This document shows positions 24,608 to 33,907 of a stretch of 64,000 nt of DNA, piece by piece. Origin of the DNA: JBAVVD01 sp049697115 (GTDB lineage Bacteria; Acidobacteriota; Aminicenantia; Aminicenantales; UBA4085); contig JBAVVD010000029.1 of assembly GCA_049697115.1 (NCBI GenBank), forward strand, positions 1 through 64,000, written 5' to 3'. The notes below the pieces were generated by a model that had not been told where the DNA came from, made no database searches, and saw only the letters and a list, made by a program, of their open reading frames with translations. The position numbers and the translations under genes are program-made. The first letter of the stretch is position 1. Every line of letters begins with the position of its first letter.

Positions 24608-25942
24608 TCATGAGCGGAATTCATTCTTACTATTTTTCAAAATCTTCATGCCCGCCCAATAAAGAAAAACAGCGGAGATGATTCCGTTAAAAGCAAAGAT
24701 GGAAAACGGAAAAACAGGAATTTTAAAAGGATGACCGGAGGTTGTCCATCCCACGAGAAACGAGGTCATATAAGCTCCAAGAGCAACGGGATTCCATCGA
24801 CTGGAGGATGCAGAATCGCCTCCCTGTTCCTTTCTCCCGAGAAGATAGTAGTCCGCAATAAGGATGCCCCCGATCGGGCCCACGGCAATACTCAAAAGGC
24901 TCAAAAAGAGCCCCAGCCTTTCCAGAATTCCGAGCGCAGCAAGGAACGAAGCCAGAATTCCCACGGCCACTGCCAGCTTCCATCTTGTCCAGCGGAGAAT
25001 GTTGTTAAAAGCCAGGACCGAGGAGTAGAGGTTGCTGTCATTGGTCGTCCACTGGGCAAAGGCGATCGCCAGAAAGCCGACAAGACCCAGTCCGGCAAAC
25101 TCTGAGTTGATGATGATGCGGGGAAGCTGCTCATGATAAAGCCCGGTTCTCATGGCCAGCACTGAGCCCACAAGCTGCATGGCTGCACTCATCCCCATGG
25201 ATAGGATAGCGGCATACAGGATATCGCGGAATCTCGGCCGGGCATACCTGAAGACATCCGCAGATGTCACAGCGCCGACAATAAAACCTCCGGCAATAAT
25301 GGAGGCCGCAGCGCCCAGAGTCAACGGATAGGGCGAAGGCGTATGATTCTTTGCCAGAAGGACAAGCTGCTCTGAAGGAAGGAAATTGAATCCCAGTTTG
25401 GCCGCCGCATACAGAAAGACAATAATCATCGGAGGCACAGCTCCCCAGCTCAACACTTTCAGCCCTCGAAATCCGAATATGGCTGGTATCATCATCAGAA
25501 TACCGCTCAAAAAAGCTAGAAAAGGAACAGAAAGGGAAGTTTTCGTATAGGCGATGAACGCTTCTGCAAAAAGGCCGGCCTGGACTCCAAACCATCCCAT
25601 AAAAGCCAGTGCCAGGCAGAATGAGATGAGAAGAGAGCCATGCCGCCCAAAAGCCCTGTTGGCCAGAAGAGGTGTGGAAAGCCCCAGCTTTGCACCCATA
25701 TAGCCGGTGAGGGACATCATCCCGATGAGAAGCGCTTCCCCAAGGATGTACGCAAGAAGGACGTTTCTGGTTGAGCCCAGTCCCATCCCCACAATCATGC
25801 CCCGAAGGAGAGCCGATAGAACAATCGCCACCCCGACCCAGACAACCGCCAGGTCAATCCACGGCTTTCTCTGGTCAGCCGGAACCGGCCTCAAAGAAAA
25901 GTCATCCAGAACTTCCGCTTTTTTTATTTCCGATTTCTCCAT
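24608..25942 (-). CDS. NCS1-type cytosine/purine permease family transporter
   Basis: The 444-residue protein has about twelve hydrophobic segments and resembles CodB-like members of the NCS1 family, which carry nucleobases, hydantoins or allantoin with protons or sodium. DFSLRPVPADQRKPW is the cytosolic N-terminal signature. GMGLGSTRNVLLAYILGEALL, GYMGAKLGLSTPLLANRAFG and AIAFAQWTTNDSNLYSSVL are family blocks. The substrate cannot be fixed from sequence. It heads an operon with AroM and DUF1177. Confidence 0.85.
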   Translation of the reverse strand: MEKSEIKKAEVLDDFSLRPVPADQRKPWIDLAVVWVGVAIVLSALLRGMIVGMGLGSTRNVLLAYILGEALLIGMMSLTGYMGAKLGLSTPLLANRAFGRHGSLLISFCLALAFMGWFGVQAGLFAEAFIAYTKTSLSVPFLAFLSGILMMIPAIFGFRGLKVLSWGAVPPMIIVFLYAAAKLGFNFLPSEQLVLLAKNHTPSPYPLTLGAAASIIAGGFIVGAVTSADVFRYARPRFRDILYAAILSMGMSAAMQLVGSVLAMRTGLYHEQLPRIIINSEFAGLGLVGFLAIAFAQWTTNDSNLYSSVLAFNNILRWTRWKLAVAVGILASFLAALGILERLGLFLSLLSIAVGPIGGILIADYYLLGRKEQGGDSASSSRWNPVALGAYMTSFLVGWTTSGHPFKIPVFPFSIFAFNGIISAVFLYWAGMKILKNSKNEFRS

Positions 25943-25957
25943 CCCAGATTTCTCAAA

Positions 25958-25986
25958 ATTCTAATACATCTTGACTAAAGAAGCAA
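25958..25986 (-). promoter_or_regulatory. Promoter for the permease-AroM-DUF1177 operon
   Basis: On the minus strand TTGCTT (25986-25981), 17 bp, TAGAAT (25963-25958). The ATG is 15 nt beyond the -10, so the leader is only about 8 nt. Confidence 0.6.
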
Positions 25987-26040
25987 AGATACTCCATCAT
26001 CCCCCAATTTGCCAATCAAACGCCTCTTTTGGAAATTTTT

Positions 26041-26085
26041 TTGACATTTGGTCTATGCGGTGATATAGGTGATATAGGTGATATA
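26041..26085 (+). promoter_or_regulatory. Promoter containing a triple 9-bp tandem repeat
   Basis: TTGACA (26041-26046) is followed 17 bp later by TATAGG (26064-26069). GGTGATATA is repeated exactly three times in tandem (26059-26085), and each copy offers a TATA-type -10. Change in copy number would move or duplicate the -10 element. Confidence 0.65.
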
Positions 26086-26105
26086 TAGGCCGAGAATACA
26101 GAGCG

Positions 26106-27416
26106 ATGGCTGCCGTCAAAATTCTCGTTGTTGAAGATGAGTTGCTCGTATCCAGAGACATCGAAGGCATGCTGAAAAACCTGGGATTTGAAGTCGTCTC
26201 TTCCGTTCCTTCAGGCGAACAGGCGATTTATAAAGCCAAAGAAAAATCTCCGGACCTGATCCTGATGGATATCGTTCTCAAAGGGGAGCTGGACGGAATC
26301 GCCGCCGCTCAAAAGATCAAGGAAAATTTCGGCATTCCCATTATCTACCTCACCGCTCATGCGGACGAGACGACCCTCAGTCGGGCCAAATCCACGAACC
26401 CATTGGGTTATCTCCTAAAACCTTTTGAACAGAGAGAACTGCAGACAACCATTGAGATCGCTCTGGACAGACACATCAAGGAAAAGAAAGTCCAGGAACG
26501 AGAGAATTGGTTTGAGAGCCTCCTTAAAATCATGAAGGAAGCGGTTGTCTTCACGGATAAAAACGGGGTGGTGACCTTCATGAACCGGCCGGCCGAAGAA
26601 CTGACCGGCTGGATTCCCAGTGAAACCTGCGGGAAGCCCCTTTCCACTATTTTTAAAATTATGAACAGAACAACCGGCGAGAAGACGGTTTTTCCTTTTC
26701 GAGAGAAATCCAGAAAAAACCTGTGGCACAGCACTGCCCCCAGTCTCCTTACGGCGAAGAACGGAAGAGAGATTCCGGTGGATGTGACAGCCGCATTGAT
26801 CAAAGATAAAAAAGGGAAGCTCCTCGATACGGTTTTTGTATTCCAGGACGCAGGAGAGAAATGGAGAAAAGATGAGGATCTGGCCCGCTGGCTCACACAC
26901 GACCGGCTGACAGGACTGCCCAATAGACTTCTTTTTTGCGAACGTCTCTCTCTGGGGATGGCGCTGGCCCAGCGTCACCATCAAAAAGTCGCCATTATGA
27001 TGCTTGAGCTGAACCGCCGCACAAAAAGCGGCTCCTCCGCCTCTCCAGATGATGCCCGTATGGGGGTCCCCCAAAGTGTGGCCGTACGATTGACTGAGAT
27101 TTTACGGAAAAGCGATACCATCGCCCGGCTTGAAAGCGGAGAGTTTATCCTGCTTTTGCTTGAGATCTCCCGGGTCGAAGATGTCGCTTCTACCGCTCAG
27201 AGGATTCTGCAGGTCTTCCAAAGACCTTTTTCCTCCGGCGGCCGGAAGATTCATCTCAATGTCCGCATGGGGGCTTCCATTTTCCCTGATGATGGAGACG
27301 ACTTTCATGCTCTCTTCCAGCGCGCCCATTCGGCCATGTTCGCTGCGCAAGAGAAGGGCGGACCGCTCTGTTTTTTCAGCGCGAATGACCCCGACTGCCG
27401 CCAAAAAAATTCTTAA
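26106..27416 (+). CDS. Response regulator with PAS and degenerate GGDEF domain
   Basis: The 436-residue protein has a receiver domain (1-120; phospho-acceptor Asp in LILMDIV, Lys in LLKPFE). A PAS domain follows (about 137-255), then a GGDEF-like domain (about 265-425). The entry motif HDRLTGLPNRLLF is good, but the signature GGDEF is replaced by ESGEF (ARLESGEFILL). Diguanylate cyclase activity is therefore doubtful and it may act as a c-di-GMP or GTP sensor. It heads a run of signalling genes. Its receiver is very similar to those at 30495 and 33908. Confidence 0.88.
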   Translation: MAAVKILVVEDELLVSRDIEGMLKNLGFEVVSSVPSGEQAIYKAKEKSPDLILMDIVLKGELDGIAAAQKIKENFGIPIIYLTAHADETTLSRAKSTNPLGYLLKPFEQRELQTTIEIALDRHIKEKKVQERENWFESLLKIMKEAVVFTDKNGVVTFMNRPAEELTGWIPSETCGKPLSTIFKIMNRTTGEKTVFPFREKSRKNLWHSTAPSLLTAKNGREIPVDVTAALIKDKKGKLLDTVFVFQDAGEKWRKDEDLARWLTHDRLTGLPNRLLFCERLSLGMALAQRHHQKVAIMMLELNRRTKSGSSASPDDARMGVPQSVAVRLTEILRKSDTIARLESGEFILLLLEISRVEDVASTAQRILQVFQRPFSSGGRKIHLNVRMGASIFPDDGDDFHALFQRAHSAMFAAQEKGGPLCFFSANDPDCRQKNS

Positions 27417-27458
27417 AGAATTTTTATTTCATGCGACTAAAGACATCCTAAGGACAAT

Positions 27459-30400
27459 ATGAAAGTCAAACAAAAAACGCTTCTGATCATATCGGCCACC
27501 ATATTTATTCTTGCGGCTGCATTGTACACAGGTTCCAGATTAATCCTTGGCTACAGCTCCAATAAACAGGAAGAAATCCGCCTCCATAATGAGGTGCAGT
27601 ATGTCCTCAATTTCTTAACCCATGAATTATCCAACCTGGACAGACTGGCGGCCGATTATGCCAGTGGGAACGATGCCTATGCTCTCATCCAAAACCCGAA
27701 AAATGCACACATTCAATCCAAGCTGGTCAATGAAACCTTTATCACCTATAACCTCAGCTTCGTGCTCTTTTTCAATACTCAAGGGGATATGGTCCTTGGC
27801 AAAGGATTTGATATCAGCCGCAGAACAGAGACTCCTCTCCCAGAGGGGCTCTCTGAATTTCTTTCTCCGGATAGCCGTCTTTTAAGGCATTCCCATGAAC
27901 AAAGCTCCCTCGCCGGATTCCTTGTTCTTCCAGAGAATCCTTTCTTGCTCGTTTCCCGCCCAATTCTGACCAGTGAATCGACTGGCCCCATTCAAGGGAT
28001 ATTGATCTTAGGCCGCGCCTTGAATTCAGAATTCATCAAGCAAATATCGCAAATCACGAATTTACCTATCATGATTTATGAAATTGACAGTCAGCAAGTT
28101 CCGCAAGAAGTCAAAACAGATCTGTTGTCTTCTGCGGCCCCGAGTTCCATCTCTGTAAAAATTCTGGACAAGGATTGGATCAGCGGATTTGCTCTGATAA
28201 TGGACATTGATCGAAAATCCGCCTTCATTATGGAAATCAAACAGCCTCGCATGTTTCACAGGCAATTTGTCAAAGGCATGAACCATTTCCTTCTTTCCGT
28301 CATTCTCATCGGTCTCGTCAGCACACTGGTCATTCAATTCCTCATGAACAAACTGGTCACTTCCCGGCTGGCGCGCCTCCATGGATTCGTCAAAGGCATC
28401 GAGGCCAGAGAAAACAGCGGAGAACGTTTGTATATTCACGGAGACGATGAGATATCAAAATTAACAACAGCCACCAACAATATGGTCGAGGCCCTCCAGC
28501 GGCAGATCGAAAAAATCAAACCGGCGGAAGAAACCATCAAGAAAAGCGAGGCCCAGTATAGAGCCCTCTACTCAATGGTCCGGCTGATGTGCGACAACGT
28601 CCCTGACCTCATCTGGGCTAAAGACATGGAGAAGAAGTATCTCTTCACGAATAAAGCCATCTGTGAAAACCTTTTACATGCCCGGGACACCGAAGAGCCC
28701 ATCGGAAAAACGGAGGCATTTTTCGCAGAGAGAGAAAAGAGGGCTCATCCTGAAGATGCTCAATATCACACCTTCGGTGACCTCTGCATTGATTCGGATT
28801 CGGCAGTCATAAAAAGTCAGAGACCGGAACGGTTTGATGAATTCGGCAATGTTCGCGGAGAATTCCTTTACCTTGACGTTTATAAGGCCCCTTTCCGGGA
28901 TGAACACGGCCAAATGATCGGGACGGTTGGCTGCGCCAGAGACATCACCAAAGAAAAAATAGTAGAAAAAGAACGTCTGGTGGCTCAAAAAAGGCTGGAG
29001 AAAAGCGAGATCAAGTATCATGCTCTGTTTGAAGCCTCGACGGACGCCATCCTTCTGGAGACTCTGGATGGCCGCATTCTGGACTGCAACAAAGCCGCCT
29101 GCGACCTCTTTGGATATGCCAAAGAGGAGATGCTCAAATTGACCATGTCGGACCTCACGTCGGAGGAATGGAAAAACAGAATTTCTGACGTCTCTAACGC
29201 CGTAAGGACCAAAGGAGGAATCTTCATCGAAAGCCTGAATCAGAAGAAAAACGGCGAAATTTTCCCCGCTGACATCAGCATTCGCCTGGCCAAAGTGGGG
29301 GAAGAATTGCTGGAAGTGACTTATATCCGGAACATCGCGGAACGCAAGCGGGCAGAGAAACTCAAAACCGCCATCTATAATATCTCCGAAGCGGCGAGCT
29401 CCGCCTTAACGCTCAACGAGCTGTTCCAACTGATCCACAGCATCATCCAGGAGCTCATCCCCACCAAGAATTTTTATATCTCCCTCTATGATCCTAAAAA
29501 TAATACTCTGAGTTTCCCCTACTATATCGATGAATACGATGAAACGCCGACTCCTAAAAAATTGGGCAAAGGGCTGACCGAATACGTCCTGCGCCACGGC
29601 GAGCCTCTGCTGGCATCTCCCGAAAAATTTGAGGCTCTTGAAAAGAAAGGGGAAGTGGAATCGATCGGCACGCCCTCCATCGACTGGCTGGGCGTTCCCC
29701 TGAAAACAGAAGACCGAACCATCGGCGTTATGGTCATCCAGAGCTACCACGAAGGAATCCGATTCGGAGAAGAGGATAAAAACATCCTCATGTTTGTCTC
29801 TTCTCAGGTGGCCATGGCTATTGAACGCAAACGGGCCGAGGAACAGCTCAAAACGTCTCTGCAAGAAAAAGAAGTCCTCCTGAGAGAAATTCATCATCGG
29901 GTTAAGAACAACATGCAGGTGATTTCCAGTCTCTTCAACCTTCAGGTCAGCCAAGTGAAGGATGAAAAGGCCGTCGGCATATTCAAGGAGTGTCAGGGCC
30001 GGATCCGCACGATGGCTCTGGTCCATGAGAAACTCTATCAATCCAAGGATTTGTCCCATATTAATTTTTCCGACTACATTGAAAGTCTGACCATCCATCT
30101 CTTCCATTTCTGGCATGTGAAGCCCGATCAGATCAAATTGAATCTGGATTTAAGTGAAATCTTCCTGGACATCCACACAGCCGTTCCCTGCGGGCTCATT
30201 ATTAATGAGCTCGTTTCGAACGCGCTCGAGCATGCATTCCCTAGAGGAGAGAGCGGTGAGCTCACCATCAAGCTCCATCCTTTTCAGGACCATAGATATG
30301 AGCTCATCGTCAGGGATACCGGAGTCGGGCTTCCTAAAGAAGTTGACCCCTTCAAGTCTGAAACTTTGGGGATTCAACTGGTTATGCTTCTCGTCAAACA

Positions 30401-30488
30401 ACTGGATGGAAGCCTGGAATTTTCCCGCGACGGCGGGACTCTCTTCCGAATTATTTTCCATGAACTAAAATACAAACAGAGAATCTGA
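27459..30488 (+). CDS. Membrane sensor histidine kinase (CHASE4-HAMP-PAS-PAS-GAF-HisKA_2)
   Basis: The 1009-residue kinase has a first membrane segment near 8-28 and an extracytoplasmic CHASE4-like sensor to about 265. The second segment is SVILIGLVSTLVIQFL. A HAMP linker, two PAS domains and a GAF domain (about 645-795) follow. The phosphotransfer helix LREIHHRVKNNMQVISSLF is of the HisKA_2/HWE-related class (His near 812). The ATPase domain contains DTGVGLPKEVD. It signals from an external cue, probably to receivers next door. It starts 42 nt after the upstream regulator and 6 nt before the next. Confidence 0.9.
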   Translation: MKVKQKTLLIISATIFILAAALYTGSRLILGYSSNKQEEIRLHNEVQYVLNFLTHELSNLDRLAADYASGNDAYALIQNPKNAHIQSKLVNETFITYNLSFVLFFNTQGDMVLGKGFDISRRTETPLPEGLSEFLSPDSRLLRHSHEQSSLAGFLVLPENPFLLVSRPILTSESTGPIQGILILGRALNSEFIKQISQITNLPIMIYEIDSQQVPQEVKTDLLSSAAPSSISVKILDKDWISGFALIMDIDRKSAFIMEIKQPRMFHRQFVKGMNHFLLSVILIGLVSTLVIQFLMNKLVTSRLARLHGFVKGIEARENSGERLYIHGDDEISKLTTATNNMVEALQRQIEKIKPAEETIKKSEAQYRALYSMVRLMCDNVPDLIWAKDMEKKYLFTNKAICENLLHARDTEEPIGKTEAFFAEREKRAHPEDAQYHTFGDLCIDSDSAVIKSQRPERFDEFGNVRGEFLYLDVYKAPFRDEHGQMIGTVGCARDITKEKIVEKERLVAQKRLEKSEIKYHALFEASTDAILLETLDGRILDCNKAACDLFGYAKEEMLKLTMSDLTSEEWKNRISDVSNAVRTKGGIFIESLNQKKNGEIFPADISIRLAKVGEELLEVTYIRNIAERKRAEKLKTAIYNISEAASSALTLNELFQLIHSIIQELIPTKNFYISLYDPKNNTLSFPYYIDEYDETPTPKKLGKGLTEYVLRHGEPLLASPEKFEALEKKGEVESIGTPSIDWLGVPLKTEDRTIGVMVIQSYHEGIRFGEEDKNILMFVSSQVAMAIERKRAEEQLKTSLQEKEVLLREIHHRVKNNMQVISSLFNLQVSQVKDEKAVGIFKECQGRIRTMALVHEKLYQSKDLSHINFSDYIESLTIHLFHFWHVKPDQIKLNLDLSEIFLDIHTAVPCGLIINELVSNALEHAFPRGESGELTIKLHPFQDHRYELIVRDTGVGLPKEVDPFKSETLGIQLVMLLVKQLDGSLEFSRDGGTLFRIIFHELKYKQRI

Positions 30489-30494
30489 AATCCC

Positions 30495-32675
30495 ATGGCC
30501 AAGGTCCGTATCCTCATAGTGGAAGACGAAATCCTTGTCGCCAAAGATATCGAAAAAATACTTAAAAGTATGCATCATGAGGTCGTCGGAATTTCCTCTT
30601 CAGGAGCCGAAGCCCTGGAGATCACCCGCGCCAAATCTCCGGATCTGGTTTTCATGGATATCGCCCTAAAGGGCCGACTGGACGGCGTCCAGGTGGCGGA
30701 AAAAATCCGCCAGGACTTCAACATTCCTGTCATTTATCTCACCGCACTCACCAACGAACAAACTCTTCAGCGGGCCAAAATCACAGAGCCCTATGGGTAC
30801 ATTTTCAAGCCTTTTGAATCCAAAGAGCTGCATGCCGCCATCGAGATGGCCCTCTACAAACACAAAATGGAAGAGGCCTACCAGACGCTGGTCAACAACT
30901 CCCTGCAGGGATTAACCATCATCCAGGAAGGACGCATTGTTTTTGCCAATCCCATTGTCTGTCAGATTACCGGCTATGCGTTCGAAGAACTCCGTTCTCT
31001 TTCTCAGCAAGAACTCCGGAGGCTTATTCTTCCGGAAGACGTGGAGAAAATCTGGAATGACTTTCAGAGCCTTTCGAAAAGAAAACCCGCTCCCTCGCAA
31101 TATCAATTCCGATTCATTTGTAAGAATGGAAAAATCCGATGGGCAGAGTCTCTGGCGACGCTGATCAAATACCAGGGATCACCGGCTCTCCAGGTCACCC
31201 ATATCGACATTACCAAGCGCAAGCAGGCCGAAGAAGTGCTGAGGCAGAATGAAGAACGTTTCTATCTCCTTTTTGAGAAAGCTCCTCTCGGTTATCAATC
31301 CCTTGACAAAGAAGGACGCCTGATCGCCGTCAACCAGGTCTGGCTGGAAACATTGAAATACAAAAGAGAAGAAGTCCTGGGCCAATTATTTTCTGATTTT
31401 ATGACGCCCCAATCGCAGGAGACGTTCCAGAAGAAATTTTCTCAAATCAAAGCCCTTGGGGAAGGACACGACCTAGAGTTGGAGCTGGTCCGGAAGAACG
31501 GCTCCCGCCTGGTCGCCTCTCTGCACGGGAATGTGACCTACGATGACCATGGCGAATTCCGGCAGACCCACTGTATCCTAACGGACATTACGGAGCGCAA
31601 AAAAATTGAGGAGAAAATCAAGTCTAGCGAAACGCGATTTCGTGAGCTCTTTAATCACATGCGCAGCGCGGTGGCCGTGTTTGACGCCGTTCACAATGGC
31701 GAAGACTTCCTTTTCAAGGATTTTAACCGCGCCGGAGAAAAAATTGAAAAGGTCCGTAAGAAGGACATCCTCGGAAAGAGCGTCCGCAAAGTCTTTCCCG
31801 GCGTCATGGAGACCGGTCTCTTTAATGTTTTCCAGCGCGTCTGGAAAACGGGAAAGCCAGAGCATTTTCCGGCCTTCTTTTACGAGGACAAAAGGATTGC
31901 CGGATGGAGGGAGAATTTTATCTATAAGTTGCCTTTAGGCGAGATCGTCTCCGTGTCCGACGATGTCACAGAAAAAAAACTGGCGGAAGAAAATCTGAAA
32001 ATATCAAGGGAAGAACTTCACCGCCTGGCCCTCCATTTGCAGTCCGCCAGAGAGCAGGAAAGGACCCACATCGCCCATGAGCTGCACGATGAGCTCGGGC
32101 AGGCCCTGACTGCTTTAAAGATGGATATCTCCTGGATTTTGAAAAAACTGCCGGCCAGAGAAGAAATTCTCATCGAGAAAACGATATCCGTTTCACAACT
32201 CATCGACTCCACTATCAAGACGGTGCAAAGGCTCTCCACAGAAATGCGGCCGGGAGTGTTGGATGACTTGGGTCTGGCCGCGGCCATCGAATGGCAGGCT
32301 GAAGAGTTCAAAAACCGAACAGGGATTCCCTGTAAGTTTACCCCTGGCCTTGAGGATATCGCATTGGATAAAGAGTTTGCCACCGCGATTTTCCGCATCT
32401 TCCAGGAAGCCCTGACGAACATTGCCCGGCATGCCCGGGCCACAAAAGCAAAAGTCTCTTTTTATGAAAAAGACGGTCTCTTAATCCTGCAAGTTCAAGA
32501 CAACGGCAAGGGCATCACCAAAAAAGAGATCTCCAATCCATACTCCATCGGTCTTATCGGAATGCGGGAAAGAGCCCATGCTCTGGGAGGACAGATCGAA
32601 ATCCAAGGCAGAAAAAACAAAGGCGCGACTGTCACATTGACCGTTCCCATATCCCGAAAAGGACACGGCCGATGA
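30495..32675 (+). CDS. Hybrid REC-PAS-PAS-PAS-HisKA_3 sensor kinase
   Basis: The 726-residue soluble protein starts with a receiver (1-120; Asp in VFMDIAL). Three PAS domains follow (about 125-245, 250-370, 378-500). The dimerisation/phosphotransfer helix is AHELHDELGQALTALKMDIS, the NarX-type HisKA_3 motif, and the ATPase domain holds DNGKGITKKE. No membrane segment is seen. It could receive phosphate from the kinase at 27459 and pass signal to the NarL-type regulator with which it overlaps by 4 nt, forming a relay. Confidence 0.9.
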   Translation: MAKVRILIVEDEILVAKDIEKILKSMHHEVVGISSSGAEALEITRAKSPDLVFMDIALKGRLDGVQVAEKIRQDFNIPVIYLTALTNEQTLQRAKITEPYGYIFKPFESKELHAAIEMALYKHKMEEAYQTLVNNSLQGLTIIQEGRIVFANPIVCQITGYAFEELRSLSQQELRRLILPEDVEKIWNDFQSLSKRKPAPSQYQFRFICKNGKIRWAESLATLIKYQGSPALQVTHIDITKRKQAEEVLRQNEERFYLLFEKAPLGYQSLDKEGRLIAVNQVWLETLKYKREEVLGQLFSDFMTPQSQETFQKKFSQIKALGEGHDLELELVRKNGSRLVASLHGNVTYDDHGEFRQTHCILTDITERKKIEEKIKSSETRFRELFNHMRSAVAVFDAVHNGEDFLFKDFNRAGEKIEKVRKKDILGKSVRKVFPGVMETGLFNVFQRVWKTGKPEHFPAFFYEDKRIAGWRENFIYKLPLGEIVSVSDDVTEKKLAEENLKISREELHRLALHLQSAREQERTHIAHELHDELGQALTALKMDISWILKKLPAREEILIEKTISVSQLIDSTIKTVQRLSTEMRPGVLDDLGLAAAIEWQAEEFKNRTGIPCKFTPGLEDIALDKEFATAIFRIFQEALTNIARHARATKAKVSFYEKDGLLILQVQDNGKGITKKEISNPYSIGLIGMRERAHALGGQIEIQGRKNKGATVTLTVPISRKGHGR

Positions 32676-33304
32676 TCAAGATTCTCATCGCGGACGATCA
32701 TGCCATCGTCAGGGAAGGATTGAAACAAATTCTGGCCGAAGTTCCCAACTGGGTCGTCGCTGCCGAAGCCGGCTGCGGCCATGAAGTTGCAGAGAAGCTG
32801 AAGAAAGGCCATTTTGATATCGTCATGTTGGACATTTCCATGCCTGACAAGAGCGGCCTGGATGTCCTTAAAGAAATTAAGAAAAAGCTGCCAAAGCTCC
32901 CCGTCCTCATTTTAAGCGTTCATCCGGAAGAGCAATATGCCATCCGTGTCTTGAAATCGGGAGCATCCGGATACTTAACTAAAGACAGCGCCCCGGAAGA
33001 GCTCATCAAGGCGATTCGGATCGCCCTTCAGGGCAGAAAATATGTGAGCCCCTCGCTGGCCGAAAGGCTTGCCCTTGACCTGGATAGGGACATCGATAAA
33101 CCCCCTCATGAAACGCTTTCTGACAGGGAGTATCAGGTCTTATGCCTGCTGGCCAGGGGGAAGCCGGTTAAACAAATAGCGAAGGAACTTTTTCTGAGCA
33201 TCAAAACCATCAGCACCTACAGGACAAGAATCCTGGAAAAAATGGGAATGAAAACCACGGCCGATCTCATTCAATATGCCATTAAAAATTCCCTGATCGA
33301 GTGA
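32672..33304 (+). CDS. NarL/FixJ-type response regulator
   Basis: The 210-residue DNA-binding regulator has a receiver (Asp near 54 in IVMLDISMPDKSG; Lys in YLTKDSAPEEL) and a C-terminal LuxR-type helix-turn-helix (LSDREYQVLCLLARGKPVKQ, then KELFLSIKTISTYRTRILEK). ATGA overlap with the HisKA_3 kinase gene identifies that kinase as its cognate partner. Target genes are not evident. A strong terminator lies about 270 nt downstream. Confidence 0.93.
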   Translation: MIKILIADDHAIVREGLKQILAEVPNWVVAAEAGCGHEVAEKLKKGHFDIVMLDISMPDKSGLDVLKEIKKKLPKLPVLILSVHPEEQYAIRVLKSGASGYLTKDSAPEELIKAIRIALQGRKYVSPSLAERLALDLDRDIDKPPHETLSDREYQVLCLLARGKPVKQIAKELFLSIKTISTYRTRILEKMGMKTTADLIQYAIKNSLIE

Positions 33305-33449
33305 ACGCCTTCTGCCGCATTCTTTTTCCATCCGATGCTGGCGAAGAAGGAAAGAATCATCAGAACAGTCCGGCAACGGCTGCGCGACCTGAAAAAATGT
33401 AGGACAAATACTGACAAAAAAAATGTCTCTTCGCTGATAGAATTCATCC

Positions 33450-33614
33450 CTGTCCCTCTATTAATATCTGTGTGCGGGCTACAAGCAGGAGGATCCTCTC
33501 TTCCTCCAGTGGTTCTTCCTCAAAGAGGAAGACCGGAGAATTATCCTCCGAGGATGTGTTTCCCAAAACACATCAGAGGAACGGTCTTGAAAAAAAGATC
33601 GTTCCTTTTTTTTT
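33450..33614 (+). ncRNA. Structured non-coding segment ending in a terminator
   Basis: Three hairpins follow in series: TCTTCCTC/GAGGAAGA (33514-33532), GATGTGTTT/AAACACATC with loop CCCA (33553-33574), and the terminator stem at 33577-33606. An imperfect promoter lies upstream (CTGACA 33411, TGATAG 33435). It may be a small RNA or the structured 3' end of the regulator mRNA. The first loop arm is pyrimidine-rich and could pair with Shine-Dalgarno sites. A 182-codon open frame over this stretch does not look like protein. Confidence 0.4.
33577..33614 (+). terminator. Strong intrinsic terminator
   Basis: AGGAACGGTCTT (33577-33588) pairs with AAGATCGTTCCT (33595-33606), 12 bp with one G-T pair, followed by nine T (33606-33614). 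Confidence 0.92.
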
Positions 33615-33907
33615 ACGTGGGCTATTTAAAAGAAGAACGCCACGGAGCGTACAGGATTCCTCGCCGACTCCAAATATCCCGCGTCGAAAGACATCGGATC
33701 TCAAAACAAGAAAAGCTCTTGAAACAAACTGATCCGAACCATGAGCAAAGAAACAGATGGAAAGAGTTCCGGCGAAAGCCCCTCATGGACATCGGCCGTT
33801 CCGGATTGTCCATCTCTCCGGAATGCGTTCCCGGGAAAATAAAATTGCAAGAATCTCTTTTCATGTCTACTCGAAAGAATTAGAATATAGAAAAAGAGCC
33901 GAAAGTA
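33615..33907. other. Intergenic region upstream of the HD-GYP regulator
   Basis: No gene is supported. CGGATC and GATCCG are repeated in inverse order about 36 nt apart. A TAGAAT box near 33882 could be the -10 for the following gene, without a clear -35. Confidence 0.35.

Noticed and set aside
33335..33883. 182-codon + strand open frame in the gap before the HD-GYP regulator.
   Set aside because: It runs through a strong intrinsic terminator and several hairpins, has no ribosome site and an Arg/Lys/Pro-rich product without any domain.
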